Below, in pieces: positions 8,455 to 16,231 of a stretch of DNA of 41,313 bases. The notes beneath the pieces are model-generated. The model saw nothing but the letters and a program-made list of their open reading frames with translations, was not told where the DNA came from and did no database searches. This stretch comes from Alphaproteobacteria bacterium. Its GTDB lineage: Bacteria > Pseudomonadota > Alphaproteobacteria > Micavibrionales > Micavibrionaceae. Where the stretch lies: contig JAGRKB010000033.1 in NCBI GenBank assembly GCA_020442425.1, positions 1 through 41,313 on the forward strand, written 5' to 3'. How positions within the stretch are numbered: position 1 is the first letter of the stretch; each line of letters opens with the position of its first letter. The position numbers and the translations under genes were made by a program.

Positions 8455-9510
8455 ATGAAGAAAAAAACAGCTGTCGTTTTGCTAAATTTGGGAGGACCGG
8501 ACAAGCCGGAATCCATTCGCCCGTTTTTGATCAATTTCTTCATGGATAAAAATATCATCAAAGCCCCTTATCCGATCCGATATTTTATCTCCAGAATGAT
8601 TGCAAACAAACGCAGTAAAAATGAAGCCGGAAGTGCATACGCTAAACTTGGAGGAAAATCTCCGCTATTAGAAAACACCCTGAAGCAGGCGGGGGCTATC
8701 CAAGGAAAATTAGGACCCGACTTCAGAGTATTTGTTTGCATGAGATATTGGCATCCTATGGCTGAAGAGGTAACTAAACTCGTCAAAGACTATGCACCTG
8801 ACCAGATAGTATTAATCCCGCTTTATCCCCAATATTCAACCACTACCACACGATCATCATTCGAGGATTGGAACAAAGCCGCCGCAAAAAATAATTTGAA
8901 AGTTCCAACCAAAAGATTGTGTTGCTATCCGGATAACGAAGGATTTATCGAAGCATCTGCAAAAAATATTCAGACGAAATACGAAGATTTAAAAAACAGA
9001 ACCGGACAAAAACCAAGGCTGCTATTTTCTGCCCATGGCTTGCCGGAAAAAATCATCAAAGCCGGAGACCCATATCAATACCAATGTGAAGAAAGCGCAC
9101 GGCTTATTGCAGAAAAACTTCAAATCCGAGATTTGGATTGGTCCATTTGTTATCAAAGTCGTGTCGGTCCGCTAAAATGGATAGGCCCGTCCACAGAAGA
9201 GGCCTTGGAGGATGCAGCCAAAGCCAAAGTTCCTGTCCTCATATACCCCCATGCCTTTGTAAGCGAGCATGTTGAAACCCTAGTGGAGATTGAAGAAGAA
9301 TATAGAGATCTGGCAAAAAATCTTGGAATTCCGGCATTCGAACGTGTCGAAACAGTGGGAACCTCTGAAAACTTTATAAAAGCGCTGGCCGAAAAAATTA
9401 AAAAAATGGCCGAGGGTCAAGCTCCCAAAGAATCTGGAACTCTATGCCTCATGCGTTTTTCGAAGTGCTGCCATAACGAAACGGATCGTCTTGGGATTTG
9501 CTCAAGATAA
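8455..9510 (+). CDS. hemH: Ferrochelatase with C-terminal cysteine cluster
   Basis: 351 residues. Inserts Fe2+ into protoporphyrin IX, the last step of protoheme synthesis, at the inner face of the membrane. Marks: 'VVLLNLGGPDKPESIRPFL', 'MRYWHPM', 'PLYPQYSTTTT', the catalytic His in 'LFSAHGLPEK', 'CYQSRVGPLKWIGPST' and 'PHAFVSEHVETLVEI'. The tail has four cysteines (about C331, C338, C339, C349); several alphaproteobacterial and animal ferrochelatases bind a [2Fe-2S] cluster with C-terminal cysteines, so this may be such an enzyme, but the spacing should be compared. A weak AGGG precedes the ATG. Second gene of hemE-hemH. Confidence 0.96.
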   Translation: MKKKTAVVLLNLGGPDKPESIRPFLINFFMDKNIIKAPYPIRYFISRMIANKRSKNEAGSAYAKLGGKSPLLENTLKQAGAIQGKLGPDFRVFVCMRYWHPMAEEVTKLVKDYAPDQIVLIPLYPQYSTTTTRSSFEDWNKAAAKNNLKVPTKRLCCYPDNEGFIEASAKNIQTKYEDLKNRTGQKPRLLFSAHGLPEKIIKAGDPYQYQCEESARLIAEKLQIRDLDWSICYQSRVGPLKWIGPSTEEALEDAAKAKVPVLIYPHAFVSEHVETLVEIEEEYRDLAKNLGIPAFERVETVGTSENFIKALAEKIKKMAEGQAPKESGTLCLMRFSKCCHNETDRLGICSR

Positions 9511-9578
9511 ACTCTCTTAAATCACAAAATTTCCTTAATAAACCCTTAATTTCTGCCGCTTTGCAGCACATTCAGTTT

Positions 9579-9608
9579 TTGACTTGCTGCGGCGCATTGC
9601 CGCATACT
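9579..9608 (+). promoter_or_regulatory. Promoter with embedded inverted repeat, upstream of the microprotein gene
   Basis: TTGACT (9579-9584), 18-base spacer, CATACT (9603-9608). The spacer contains the perfect inverted repeat TGCGGC-GCATT-GCCGCA (9588-9604), which reaches into the -10 box. An inverted repeat in this position is a typical repressor operator. It could instead fold in RNA from hemE-hemH read-through, but no T-run follows it. Confidence 0.5.
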
Positions 9609-9655
9609 AGTAGTAGAACGAATAAATAAACATAATAACAGGCAAGGAGGATTAT

Positions 9656-9736
9656 ATGCCTCAGGTTGTAAAAGCTGGACTAACCATCGCAGGACTAGCT
9701 ATTGTTTGGACAGGTGTACTTATCTACGTCATCTAG
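9656..9736 (+). CDS. 26-residue single-pass membrane microprotein
   Basis: ATG at 9656 preceded at ideal distance by AAGGAGG, the strongest ribosome binding site in the window. The peptide reads MPQVVKAGLTIAGLAIVWTG then VLIYVI: one short basic N-terminus and one membrane helix running to the C-terminus. It has its own promoter upstream and a terminator downstream, so it is a self-contained unit between hemH and a cation efflux gene. Possible roles are a small partner of a membrane complex (as CydX or AcrZ are) or a toxin-like hydrophobic peptide; nothing decides between them. The frame is too short for usual gene callers. Confidence 0.65.
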   Translation: MPQVVKAGLTIAGLAIVWTGVLIYVI

Positions 9737-9791
9737 ATTTAGGCGCACCTTGAATAACAAAACAGATAAAGTAGCAAAAAGGAACAATAAG

Positions 9792-9824
9792 GGCGGCCGC
9801 AAACCAATGCGCCGCTTTTTGTTT
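9792..9824 (+). terminator. Rho-independent terminator after the microprotein gene
   Basis: GCGG(C)CGCA at 9793-9801 pairs with TGCGCCGC at 9808-9815 around the loop AACCAA with one bulged C, followed by TTTTT at 9816-9820. It ends the microprotein transcript before the cation efflux gene. Confidence 0.75.
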
Positions 9825-9889
9825 AAAAATTAAGTACACCAGCAATAAATCCTCTTTCCCTTTGCATCGTCCCAAGCTAGTCTTCCTCT

Positions 9890-10843
9890 ATGCCGGATGA
9901 ACAAAACCAGAAGCAAAGATTACATCAAGAAAAACAAGGAGATAGCGCAGCCCTATCCGCTTCGACAATGACTGTGGCGACGGTCATTGTGTTGGTTTTT
10001 GCCAAGGCCGTAGCCGTAGCCTATAGTGGTTCAGCCGCCGTTTTATCCGCTCTGATAGACTCAATCAGTGATATCGGCCTCTCTCTAATGACATTATTGG
10101 CTATTCGCTGGTCAATGAAACCCGCTGATGAAGATCATCGCTACGGGCATGGAAAAATAGAAGGTATCGCAGCTCTATTACAGGCGGCTTTTTTGATCGG
10201 GGGAGGCTCCTTTCTCCTTATGGAGGCCATGGGTCGTTTTATTCATCCCGTTATCATCCAAAATCATATCTTCACCCTATTTCTTATGGGGCTGTCTGTA
10301 ATTCTGTCAGGATTGATATCTTTTATCCAAAAAATGGCAGTCAAAAAAAGCGGCTCATTGGCACTGGAAGCCGACTCTCTTCATTACAGTTCTGACATCG
10401 CTATAAATGGCGCGGTCTTTTTAGTTGTCTTTGCCGACTATATGAACTGGACAGCTCAATGGCTTGACCCACTTTGTGCTTTGGCAGTGGCAGGCCTCAT
10501 GGCCAATGCAGCCTATAAAATCGCCGCCAAGTCTTTTGACATGTTGATGGATAAAGAATTAAGCACAGAAATCCGTTCAAAAATAATAGCCATCACACGC
10601 TCCCATCCCGAAGTTATGGGTCTTCATGATTTGCGGACCATTCAATCGGGAACGCGCTATTTGATTTCTTTTGATATTGAGCTAGACCCCAGCATGTTAC
10701 TCTGGTCAGCGCATGAAATCACCAGAGAAATCGAAAAAGCAATTCTTGCAGAATATCCGCAATCAGAAATCATGATCCACGTTGATCCCTATGGAGATAC
10801 AGAAGACAGTCGCCACATCGGCAAAAAAGCAGAGGCAACATAA
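9890..10843 (+). CDS. Cation diffusion facilitator (FieF/YiiP-like) metal exporter
   Basis: 317 residues. CDF proteins exchange Zn2+, Fe2+ or similar metals for protons across the inner membrane. Six hydrophobic helices run from about residue 27 to 225, followed by a cytosolic ferredoxin-like domain (about 230-305) with 'IHVDP'. The transport-site residues are at the same mutual spacing as in YiiP: D57 and D61 in 'LIDSISDIG', H165 and D169 in 'ADSLHYSSD'. The 'HRYGHGKIE' signature after helix 2 is present. The ATG at 9890 has no ribosome binding site; TAGTCT lies 6 bases upstream, so the transcript may be leaderless. First gene of a probable four-gene operon; the glucokinase-like start is 3 bases after its stop. 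Confidence 0.92.
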   Translation: MPDEQNQKQRLHQEKQGDSAALSASTMTVATVIVLVFAKAVAVAYSGSAAVLSALIDSISDIGLSLMTLLAIRWSMKPADEDHRYGHGKIEGIAALLQAAFLIGGGSFLLMEAMGRFIHPVIIQNHIFTLFLMGLSVILSGLISFIQKMAVKKSGSLALEADSLHYSSDIAINGAVFLVVFADYMNWTAQWLDPLCALAVAGLMANAAYKIAAKSFDMLMDKELSTEIRSKIIAITRSHPEVMGLHDLRTIQSGTRYLISFDIELDPSMLLWSAHEITREIEKAILAEYPQSEIMIHVDPYGDTEDSRHIGKKAEAT

Positions 10844-10845
10844 AC

Positions 10846-11772
10846 ATGATTTTACTATGTGACGCAGGAGGAACTCACGCACGTTTTGCCCTATCAAAAG
10901 ACGGCAAAACAATGTCGGAACCTCAAAAAATCAAAATAGCAGAGTTCACAGATTTTGATTCAATCGTAATGCACTATCTTGCTTCACAAAACATTAAAGC
11001 AAGTGAAATTGTCGAATTGCGCCTGTCTCTCGGGGATCGCAACAAATGGGGTATAAACGAAAATGAAGTCAGAAAAACTTTGCCCCAAGCAGTCTATAAA
11101 AAACTAAATGATTTCGAGGCCAATGCCCAAGGCGTCGCCCGAACTTCAAATGACAATTTCATGTTTCTGACTCCTGCAAAAGAAACGAGTAGCAAAGGAT
11201 CATCAAAACTGGTGGTCGGCGTCGGAACGGGTTTGGGTCATGCATTCATCATCGAAACGCCGGAAGGCACTTACATACAAAGATCTCATGGCGGCCATAT
11301 GATTCCCGCTACCACCAGCGAAGAACAAAGACAAATATTTCTCGATCTTCAAAAATTCAAAAAAGATGGCACTGTGACAATCTACGAAGATCTAATTTCT
11401 GGCCCGGGACTTTGGCATATGTATCAACTCTCTTGCGAGAAGGCGCACACCCATACTGAATATTTTGATACAAACAATATGTTAGAAAAAGGGCGCAACG
11501 ACCCGCTGGTTCAACAAGGGTTAAAATTATTCCACGAAATGCTGGGTCTATATTGCCATCAAGCCGTACTATTCGGATTTGCATTCGCTGGGGTTTATTT
11601 GACCGGTGGAATTATAGACAGGCTGATCGGACACAATCTCTGGGATCAAAAAACTTTTGATTTGGGCTTCAAGCAAAAAAATGTCCCGATTGTTGTCGCT
11701 GATTTTGATTCAACACCGATTTTCTGGATCAAAGATGAATATATCGCTCTAGAAGGCTTGCTAAAGCTTTAG
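10846..11772 (+). CDS. glk: Glucokinase family (Glk-type) sugar kinase
   Basis: 308 residues, of the ASKHA fold and the non-ROK bacterial Glk family. Visible: the N-terminal phosphate loop 'LLCDAGGTHARFAL', 'LNDFEANAQG' with the catalytic Asp (about D89), the adenosine loop 'VVGVGTGLGHAF', 'SHGGHMIPATTSEEQ' and 'YEDLISGPGLWHMY', and the 'FAGVYLTGGI' motif near the C-terminus. It should phosphorylate glucose or a related hexose with ATP in the cytoplasm; substrate preference cannot be read off. Spacing of 2 bases to the upstream CDF gene and 9 bases to the deacetylase gene indicates an operon. Confidence 0.85.
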   Translation: MILLCDAGGTHARFALSKDGKTMSEPQKIKIAEFTDFDSIVMHYLASQNIKASEIVELRLSLGDRNKWGINENEVRKTLPQAVYKKLNDFEANAQGVARTSNDNFMFLTPAKETSSKGSSKLVVGVGTGLGHAFIIETPEGTYIQRSHGGHMIPATTSEEQRQIFLDLQKFKKDGTVTIYEDLISGPGLWHMYQLSCEKAHTHTEYFDTNNMLEKGRNDPLVQQGLKLFHEMLGLYCHQAVLFGFAFAGVYLTGGIIDRLIGHNLWDQKTFDLGFKQKNVPIVVADFDSTPIFWIKDEYIALEGLLKL

Positions 11773-11781
11773 AAAGAAAAA

Positions 11782-12597
11782 ATGAAAAAAGTTTATTTAA
11801 CGATTGATGACAGTCCCTCAAATAATACAGATGCCCTAACGGATTTTCTGTTTGAAAAGAAAGTACCCGCAGTGCTCTTTGCGCGCGGCGAATTTATGGA
11901 CCCCGAAAAAGGAAATCAAGAAGGATTTGATAAAATCGTCCGCGCTATAAAAAAAGGATTTATCATAGCCAACCATTCCTACGCCCATGAGCGCACAAGT
12001 GAAATAGGCTTCGAAAACCAGACTTCCCAAATTGCAAGAACCCAACTCCTCATTGATCAAGCCTATGAAGAGGCAGGGGCAGAAAAACCACCGCGCTACT
12101 TTCGCTTTCCTCATCTGGATAGGGGCTGCGGTAATGCCCACGCGATTGATTTTAATACTGTTCCTGAACAATATCGGGACTATGTGCAACATTTGTTCTG
12201 GGATGGAGTGAGGCTTGAAACAAAAGAGCCGCCAACGCTTGCGCAAAAGCAGTTAAAAAACGATGTTCAAAATTGGCTCTCAGAAAATGGATTTAAAAAA
12301 TTCCCGACCCCGGATGTAAGCCTTCCTTGGTGGACCCAAAGCGAATTGGGTCAGGCCATAGACTCCTTGGTAACATTCTCGACGTCAGATTGGATGGTTA
12401 CGCCGCGCCATATCGGGAAATGGCCAGTAGCAAGTGTGGATGACATTAAAACAAAGATGGAGAACGACCCATGGTTAAATCGTGAGGACTCCGCTCACAT
12501 TGTTTTAATGCATGACGATAGAGAAGATTTGTTGACGATTACAGAAAATATAGTTAATTATATGCTGAACTCTAACTTCACATTTTTAAAACCGTAA
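11782..12597 (+). CDS. Polysaccharide deacetylase family protein (NodB homology domain), cytosolic
   Basis: 271 residues. The five NodB motifs are visible: 'TIDDSP' (D9, D10), 'NHSYAH' (H65 and H69, the metal pair), 'RFPHLDRG' (usually R-P-Y), 'TSDW', and 'IVLMHD' near residue 245. These carbohydrate esterase 4 enzymes remove N-acetyl groups from chitin-, peptidoglycan- or other aminosugar polymers. No signal peptide is present, which is unusual for peptidoglycan deacetylases and suggests a soluble intracellular substrate. Lies between the glucokinase-like gene and the SAM-hydrolase-like gene in one operon. A long insert before the last motif (NWLSENGFKKFPTPDVSLPW) is not part of the minimal domain. 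Confidence 0.85.
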   Translation: MKKVYLTIDDSPSNNTDALTDFLFEKKVPAVLFARGEFMDPEKGNQEGFDKIVRAIKKGFIIANHSYAHERTSEIGFENQTSQIARTQLLIDQAYEEAGAEKPPRYFRFPHLDRGCGNAHAIDFNTVPEQYRDYVQHLFWDGVRLETKEPPTLAQKQLKNDVQNWLSENGFKKFPTPDVSLPWWTQSELGQAIDSLVTFSTSDWMVTPRHIGKWPVASVDDIKTKMENDPWLNREDSAHIVLMHDDREDLLTITENIVNYMLNSNFTFLKP

Positions 12598-12608
12598 GGA
12601 GACCTGAG

Positions 12609-13424
12609 ATGGTTGACCGCACGCTTGTCTATGTAATCGCCGATTATGGAGATTTGCATGACCTTGCTTTTGCCGAAGTAACACAAAAATTACATACAGA
12701 GCTAGAAGGTGTCGATTGCGAAATCCAGACTTTCGCCGTTCCGGCCTTTGATACATACGCGACCGGATTTGCTCTGGCACAAACCGCGATCAACTCCAAA
12801 CTGGGCTCTCGCCAGAAATTCTTCGTTAACACCGCCCCAAGAAAAGATGATCTAACGCCGCGCGTCAAAAATTCCGGCGAAGGCTTCGTATACGTGAAGC
12901 TTGAAAATGGTGTAGAAATCTGCGCTGTGAATAGTGGGCATTCCTTGGCCTTTGTAAAAGAAGCCGCTGTCGAAATTCGTCAAATCAATTGTGATACGGA
13001 TGGCTCTCAATTCCGCTCCCGCGATATTTTCCCGATTGCTTTCGGAAAAATCGCCAAAGGTGATTACTCAATCCTCGGCGAAGATGTCACGGATAGCATT
13101 CCTGACTTCCCTCATGATGTCGTATGTTACACAGATGGCTACGGCAACTTGAAATGCTCAATGGATCCTTCCCGTTTGGAGACCGTCAGAGGAAAATACC
13201 TGATCCTCGATATTAACGGACGCCAGTCTGTCGCACGCGCAGCAGAAGGAATTTTCGGGGTCGCAGATGGTGAGTTTTGTATTTCTCAAGGATCATCAGG
13301 CTGGACCTATCCGAACGGAAAACAAGTTCGCTTTACCGAGATTGTAAAACGCGGCGGAAATGCAGCCAAATCTTTTGGTAAACCTCCCGGAGGGCTGCCA
13401 ATTCACTGGCGTACAACTGAATAG
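12609..13424 (+). CDS. SAM hydrolase / fluorinase family (DUF62) protein with altered active site
   Basis: 271 residues. The overall pattern of S-adenosyl-L-methionine hydroxide adenosyltransferases is recognisable: 'YVIADYGDLHD' for the usual TTDFG start, 'IQTFAVPAFDTYATGFALAQ' for the 'DVTH.V...I..A.F.L' segment, 'FRSRDIF' (135-141) for 'FHGRDIF', 'CYTDGYGN' (174-180) for 'YIDDFGN' and a C-terminal 'ADGEFCISQGSSGW'. Family enzymes cleave SAM to adenosine and methionine with a catalytic Asp-Arg-His set. Here the Asp region reads 'FVNTAPRKD' instead of 'VIDPGVG' and the His is replaced by Arg136 or Ser137, so the usual chemistry may be lost. AAGGAG precedes the ATG. Last gene of the operon; a strong terminator follows. 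Confidence 0.75.
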   Translation: MVDRTLVYVIADYGDLHDLAFAEVTQKLHTELEGVDCEIQTFAVPAFDTYATGFALAQTAINSKLGSRQKFFVNTAPRKDDLTPRVKNSGEGFVYVKLENGVEICAVNSGHSLAFVKEAAVEIRQINCDTDGSQFRSRDIFPIAFGKIAKGDYSILGEDVTDSIPDFPHDVVCYTDGYGNLKCSMDPSRLETVRGKYLILDINGRQSVARAAEGIFGVADGEFCISQGSSGWTYPNGKQVRFTEIVKRGGNAAKSFGKPPGGLPIHWRTTE

Positions 13425-13438
13425 ATCAATCAAATATG

Positions 13439-13464
13439 ACGGGGCATTTGCCCCGTTATTTTTT
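13439..13464 (+). terminator. Rho-independent terminator after the SAM-hydrolase-like gene
   Basis: ACGGGGCA (13439-13446) pairs with TGCCCCGT (13449-13456), an eight-base GC-rich stem, followed by TATTTTTT. Ends the CDF-to-SAM-hydrolase-like operon. Confidence 0.85.
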
Positions 13465-13487
13465 GAAGAATACCAAAGACCCCAGCC

Positions 13488-13516
13488 TTGACTATTGAGG
13501 CTTTTCAGTCCATATC
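13488..13516 (+). promoter_or_regulatory. Promoter of hslVU, probably giving a leaderless transcript
   Basis: TTGACT (13488-13493), 17-base spacer, CATATC (13511-13516). The -10 box ends 7 bases before the hslV ATG at 13524, and there is no ribosome binding site, so transcription probably starts at or next to the start codon. The -10 match is weak (3 of 6). Confidence 0.45.
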
Positions 13517-13523
13517 CTCTATC

Positions 13524-14096
13524 ATGATGAACAACAATGAATTTTATGATCCGCGGGATAAATCTAACTGGCACTCCACAACCATTCTGGCCCTCAGAAG
13601 GGGAGATGAAGTTGTCGTCGCAGGTGACGGACAAGTCACACTCGGTAACACGGTGCTCAAATCCAACGCCCGTAAAGTCAGACGGTTGGGAAAAGGTGGA
13701 ACAGTAATTGCTGGCTTTGCCGGAGCAACAGCCGATGCCTTTACATTGTTTGAAAGACTGGAAGCCAAGTTGGAAGCCCACCCCGGACAATTGCTCAGAG
13801 CATGCGTGGAATTGGCTAAAGACTGGCGGACAGATAAATATTTGCGCAAACTCGAAGCCATGATGGCGGTCTGCGATAAAACAACATCACTGATCCTCTC
13901 GGGAACCGGAGATGTGGTTGAACCTGAAGACGGGATCATCGGCATCGGTTCCGGAGGAAATTTTGCATTGGCAGCAGCCAGAGCTTTAACGGATAACACC
14001 CAAATGCCTCTTGAAGAGATCGCACAAAAATCCATGATGATCGCGGGCGATATCTGTATTTATTCAAACCACAACATTGTCATCGAAAAAATATAA
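13524..14096 (+). CDS. hslV: ATP-dependent protease HslUV, peptidase subunit
   Basis: 190 residues from the ATG at 13524. HslV is the threonine peptidase that forms a double hexamer capped by HslU. The mature N-terminus is expected at the first Thr of '[25 protein letters not shown]' after a propeptide of about 18 residues; alphaproteobacterial HslV often has such an extension. Also visible: '[33 protein letters not shown]', '[20 protein letters not shown]' and '[15 protein letters not shown]'. A second ATG follows directly (13527). The frame is open upstream to a TTG at 13488, but that TTG lies in the promoter. hslU starts 14 bases after its stop. Confidence 0.96.
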   Translation: MMNNNEFYDPRDKSNWHSTTILALRRGDEVVVAGDGQVTLGNTVLKSNARKVRRLGKGGTVIAGFAGATADAFTLFERLEAKLEAHPGQLLRACVELAKDWRTDKYLRKLEAMMAVCDKTTSLILSGTGDVVEPEDGIIGIGSGGNFALAAARALTDNTQMPLEEIAQKSMMIAGDICIYSNHNIVIEKI

Positions 14097-14110
14097 TCAG
14101 GGTGAATAGA

Positions 14111-15484
14111 ATGAACACCAGTGTGCCGCGTGCTTCTCACGGAGCAGATCAAATGGATGTAACAAATAAAATTTTGGATATACCTGCTTATACACCGCGA
14201 GAAATAGTCTCGGAGCTGGATCGCCACATCATTGGTCAAAACTCCGCAAAAAAAGCGGTCGCAATTGCCCTTAGAAACAGGTGGCGGCGCCAGCAATTGG
14301 AACCCTCATTGCAGGAAGAAATTTATCCGAAAAACATTTTGATGATCGGCCCTACAGGTGTGGGAAAAACTGAAATTGCAAGACGTCTGGCAAAACTCGC
14401 CCAAGCCCCATTTTTGAAAGTCGAGGCAACAAAATTCACCGAAGTCGGATATGTCGGGAAAGATGTTGAAAGCATCATCCGGGATCTCATGGAAATCGGC
14501 TTACGACAAACCCGCGAAAAAATGCGCAAAAGTGTCGAAACTCAGGCGGAGTTGGCCGCAGAAGATCGCGTTCTTGATGCGCTGGTCGGAGGGGAATCCG
14601 GAGACAATACCCGCCAGATTTTCCGCAAGCAATTACGCGAAGGCGCGCTGGATGACAAAGAAATAGAAATCGAATTACAAGACACCTCCAACCCAATGCC
14701 AAGCTTTGATATCCCGGGAATGCCGGGAGCGTCCATGAGCATGGTTAGTATCGGAGATATGTTCGGCAAAATGGGTGGACGCCTAAAGAAACGCAAGCTG
14801 ACGGTAAAGTCCGCGCTTCAAGCCTGCCTCACAGAGGAAGCCGACAATCTTCTTGATGAAGACAAGATAATGGATGTGGCGAGAGAATTGGTGCAACAAA
14901 ACGGGATAGTCTTCATTGATGAGATTGATAAGATCGCAGCGCGTCAAGATGTAAGAGGCGGCGATGTCAGCAGAGAGGGAGTGCAACGCGATTTACTGCC
15001 ACTGATTGAAGGAACAGTCGTTGCAACCAAACATGGCCCGATAAACACAGACCACATTCTTTTTATCGCCTCCGGAGCTTTCCATTACGCGAAGCCATCA
15101 GATTTGCTGGCGGAACTTCAAGGCCGTTTGCCGATACGGGTTGAGCTAAGTTCTCTCACAGAAGAAGACTTCCGCCAAATCCTGACAGATACAGAAGCCT
15201 GCCTGCTTCGCCAATACAAAGCGTTGATGGGAACAGAAAATATCAATTTGGTCTTCGAGGAAGAAGCTATAAATGAAATTGCGCGCATAGCTTTCGAAGT
15301 CAACGAAACCGTTGAAAATATCGGAGCACGACGACTCCAGACAGTGATGGAAAAACTTCTCGAGGATTTAAGTTTTGATGCCAGTGATAAATCAGGGCAG
15401 ACAGTGAGCATCACAGCCGAAATGGTCAGAGAGAAAGTATCTGAACTTTCAAGAAACAAGGACTTAAGCCAGTTCATTTTGTAG
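14111..15484 (+). CDS. hslU: ATP-dependent protease HslUV, ATPase subunit
   Basis: 457 residues from the ATG at 14111, with AGGGTG six bases upstream; a GTG at 14102 overlaps that site. AAA+ unfoldase that feeds proteins to HslV. Marks: '[34 protein letters not shown]', Walker A 'GPTGVGKTE', the pore loop '[19 protein letters not shown]', the helical I-domain (about 130-240), Walker B '[13 protein letters not shown]', '[27 protein letters not shown]', sensor 2 '[13 protein letters not shown]' and the C-terminal HslV-docking tail '..SQFIL'. It carries about 27 extra N-terminal residues compared with E. coli HslU; a later ATG (MDVTNKILD) could be the true start. Confidence 0.97.
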   Translation: MNTSVPRASHGADQMDVTNKILDIPAYTPREIVSELDRHIIGQNSAKKAVAIALRNRWRRQQLEPSLQEEIYPKNILMIGPTGVGKTEIARRLAKLAQAPFLKVEATKFTEVGYVGKDVESIIRDLMEIGLRQTREKMRKSVETQAELAAEDRVLDALVGGESGDNTRQIFRKQLREGALDDKEIEIELQDTSNPMPSFDIPGMPGASMSMVSIGDMFGKMGGRLKKRKLTVKSALQACLTEEADNLLDEDKIMDVARELVQQNGIVFIDEIDKIAARQDVRGGDVSREGVQRDLLPLIEGTVVATKHGPINTDHILFIASGAFHYAKPSDLLAELQGRLPIRVELSSLTEEDFRQILTDTEACLLRQYKALMGTENINLVFEEEAINEIARIAFEVNETVENIGARRLQTVMEKLLEDLSFDASDKSGQTVSITAEMVREKVSELSRNKDLSQFIL

Positions 15485-15488
15485 AATT

Positions 15489-16142
15489 TTATTTTTTCTT
15501 ACGCAGCAGAATTAAAAAAGCCCCCTTTCCACCCATATGAGCAGGAGCTTGGCAAGAGGAGAAAATGGACACAGAGATATGAGCGAGTGTCAGCCATTTA
15601 GGAAACTCGGATCGAATAGCTCCGATTTCTAGTCCCGTTTCACGATCACGGCCTTTGCCTGTAATCACCAGAAGGCATCGTGACCCGAGTCCAATATGAC
15701 GTCCCATAAAATCAAGAAATTTGCCGAAAGCAACATCAACGCTATAACCGTGCAAATCAAGCCGGCCATCAACAGGAAGCAACCCTTTGCGAAATTTTTG
15801 ATCATAGGCGCGATCAATAGAAGCCCCTTTGGGTGGAGATGCTGGAATAAAAGAGGTAGAAACTATATCCTTGATTAAGACCTCCGACAAAAGCGTCCTC
15901 GTAAATTTCGGCTTTATTTTTCGGGAAGCGCGCAAGGCCGGCTCAATGTCACTCGAAACATCACTTTTTATAGAATAAAGCCCCTGATCCTTAAGCGGAA
16001 CAATATCTTTTGTAAAAGATTGCCATAAAGCAAGATCTAATTCTGTACGGGAAATAGAATTCTTTCCTAAATCCGAAGCGGTGTCAGGGCGAATAGTCAC
16101 GCTCTCAATTTTCTTTTTAGGTTTTTTAGGTTTTTCTGGCAT
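15489..16142 (-). CDS. Smr-domain protein
   Basis: 217 residues from the ATG at 16142. The C-terminal half is an Smr domain (small MutS-related), with 'LDLHGYSVDVAF' (about 128-139), 'LLVITGKGRD' (about 157-166) and 'APAHMGGKGAFLILLRK' at the end; such domains are nucleases or nucleic-acid binders. The N-terminal half is basic and probably disordered (PEKPKKPKKKIE). The frame is open 43 codons further upstream, but the residues there are unlike the family and would overlap the divergent gene. No Shine-Dalgarno; TATACT lies 9 bases before the ATG (minus strand 16157-16152), so the message may be leaderless. Convergent with hslU, 4 bases apart. Confidence 0.88.
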   Translation of the reverse strand: MPEKPKKPKKKIESVTIRPDTASDLGKNSISRTELDLALWQSFTKDIVPLKDQGLYSIKSDVSSDIEPALRASRKIKPKFTRTLLSEVLIKDIVSTSFIPASPPKGASIDRAYDQKFRKGLLPVDGRLDLHGYSVDVAFGKFLDFMGRHIGLGSRCLLVITGKGRDRETGLEIGAIRSEFPKWLTLAHISVSIFSSCQAPAHMGGKGAFLILLRKKK

Positions 16143-16197
16143 AATAGGCAGAGTATACAGGCAGAACTTATTGATATGAATAAGCAAATAAACATAT

Positions 16198-16226
16198 TTG
16201 ACCGAATAACCGAATAAGAGCGTAAT
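16198..16226 (+). promoter_or_regulatory. Promoter giving a probable leaderless transcript (16232 gene)
   Basis: TTGACC (16198-16203), 17-base spacer, CGTAAT (16221-16226). The -10 box ends 5 bases before the ATG at 16232, so the expected transcript start coincides with the start codon. Confidence 0.5.
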
Positions 16227-16231
16227 TGAGG

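Noticed and set aside
13296..13790. 164-codon minus-strand frame across the terminator and hslV start
   Set aside because: It is antisense to two well-supported genes and crosses a strong terminator; no family resemblance.
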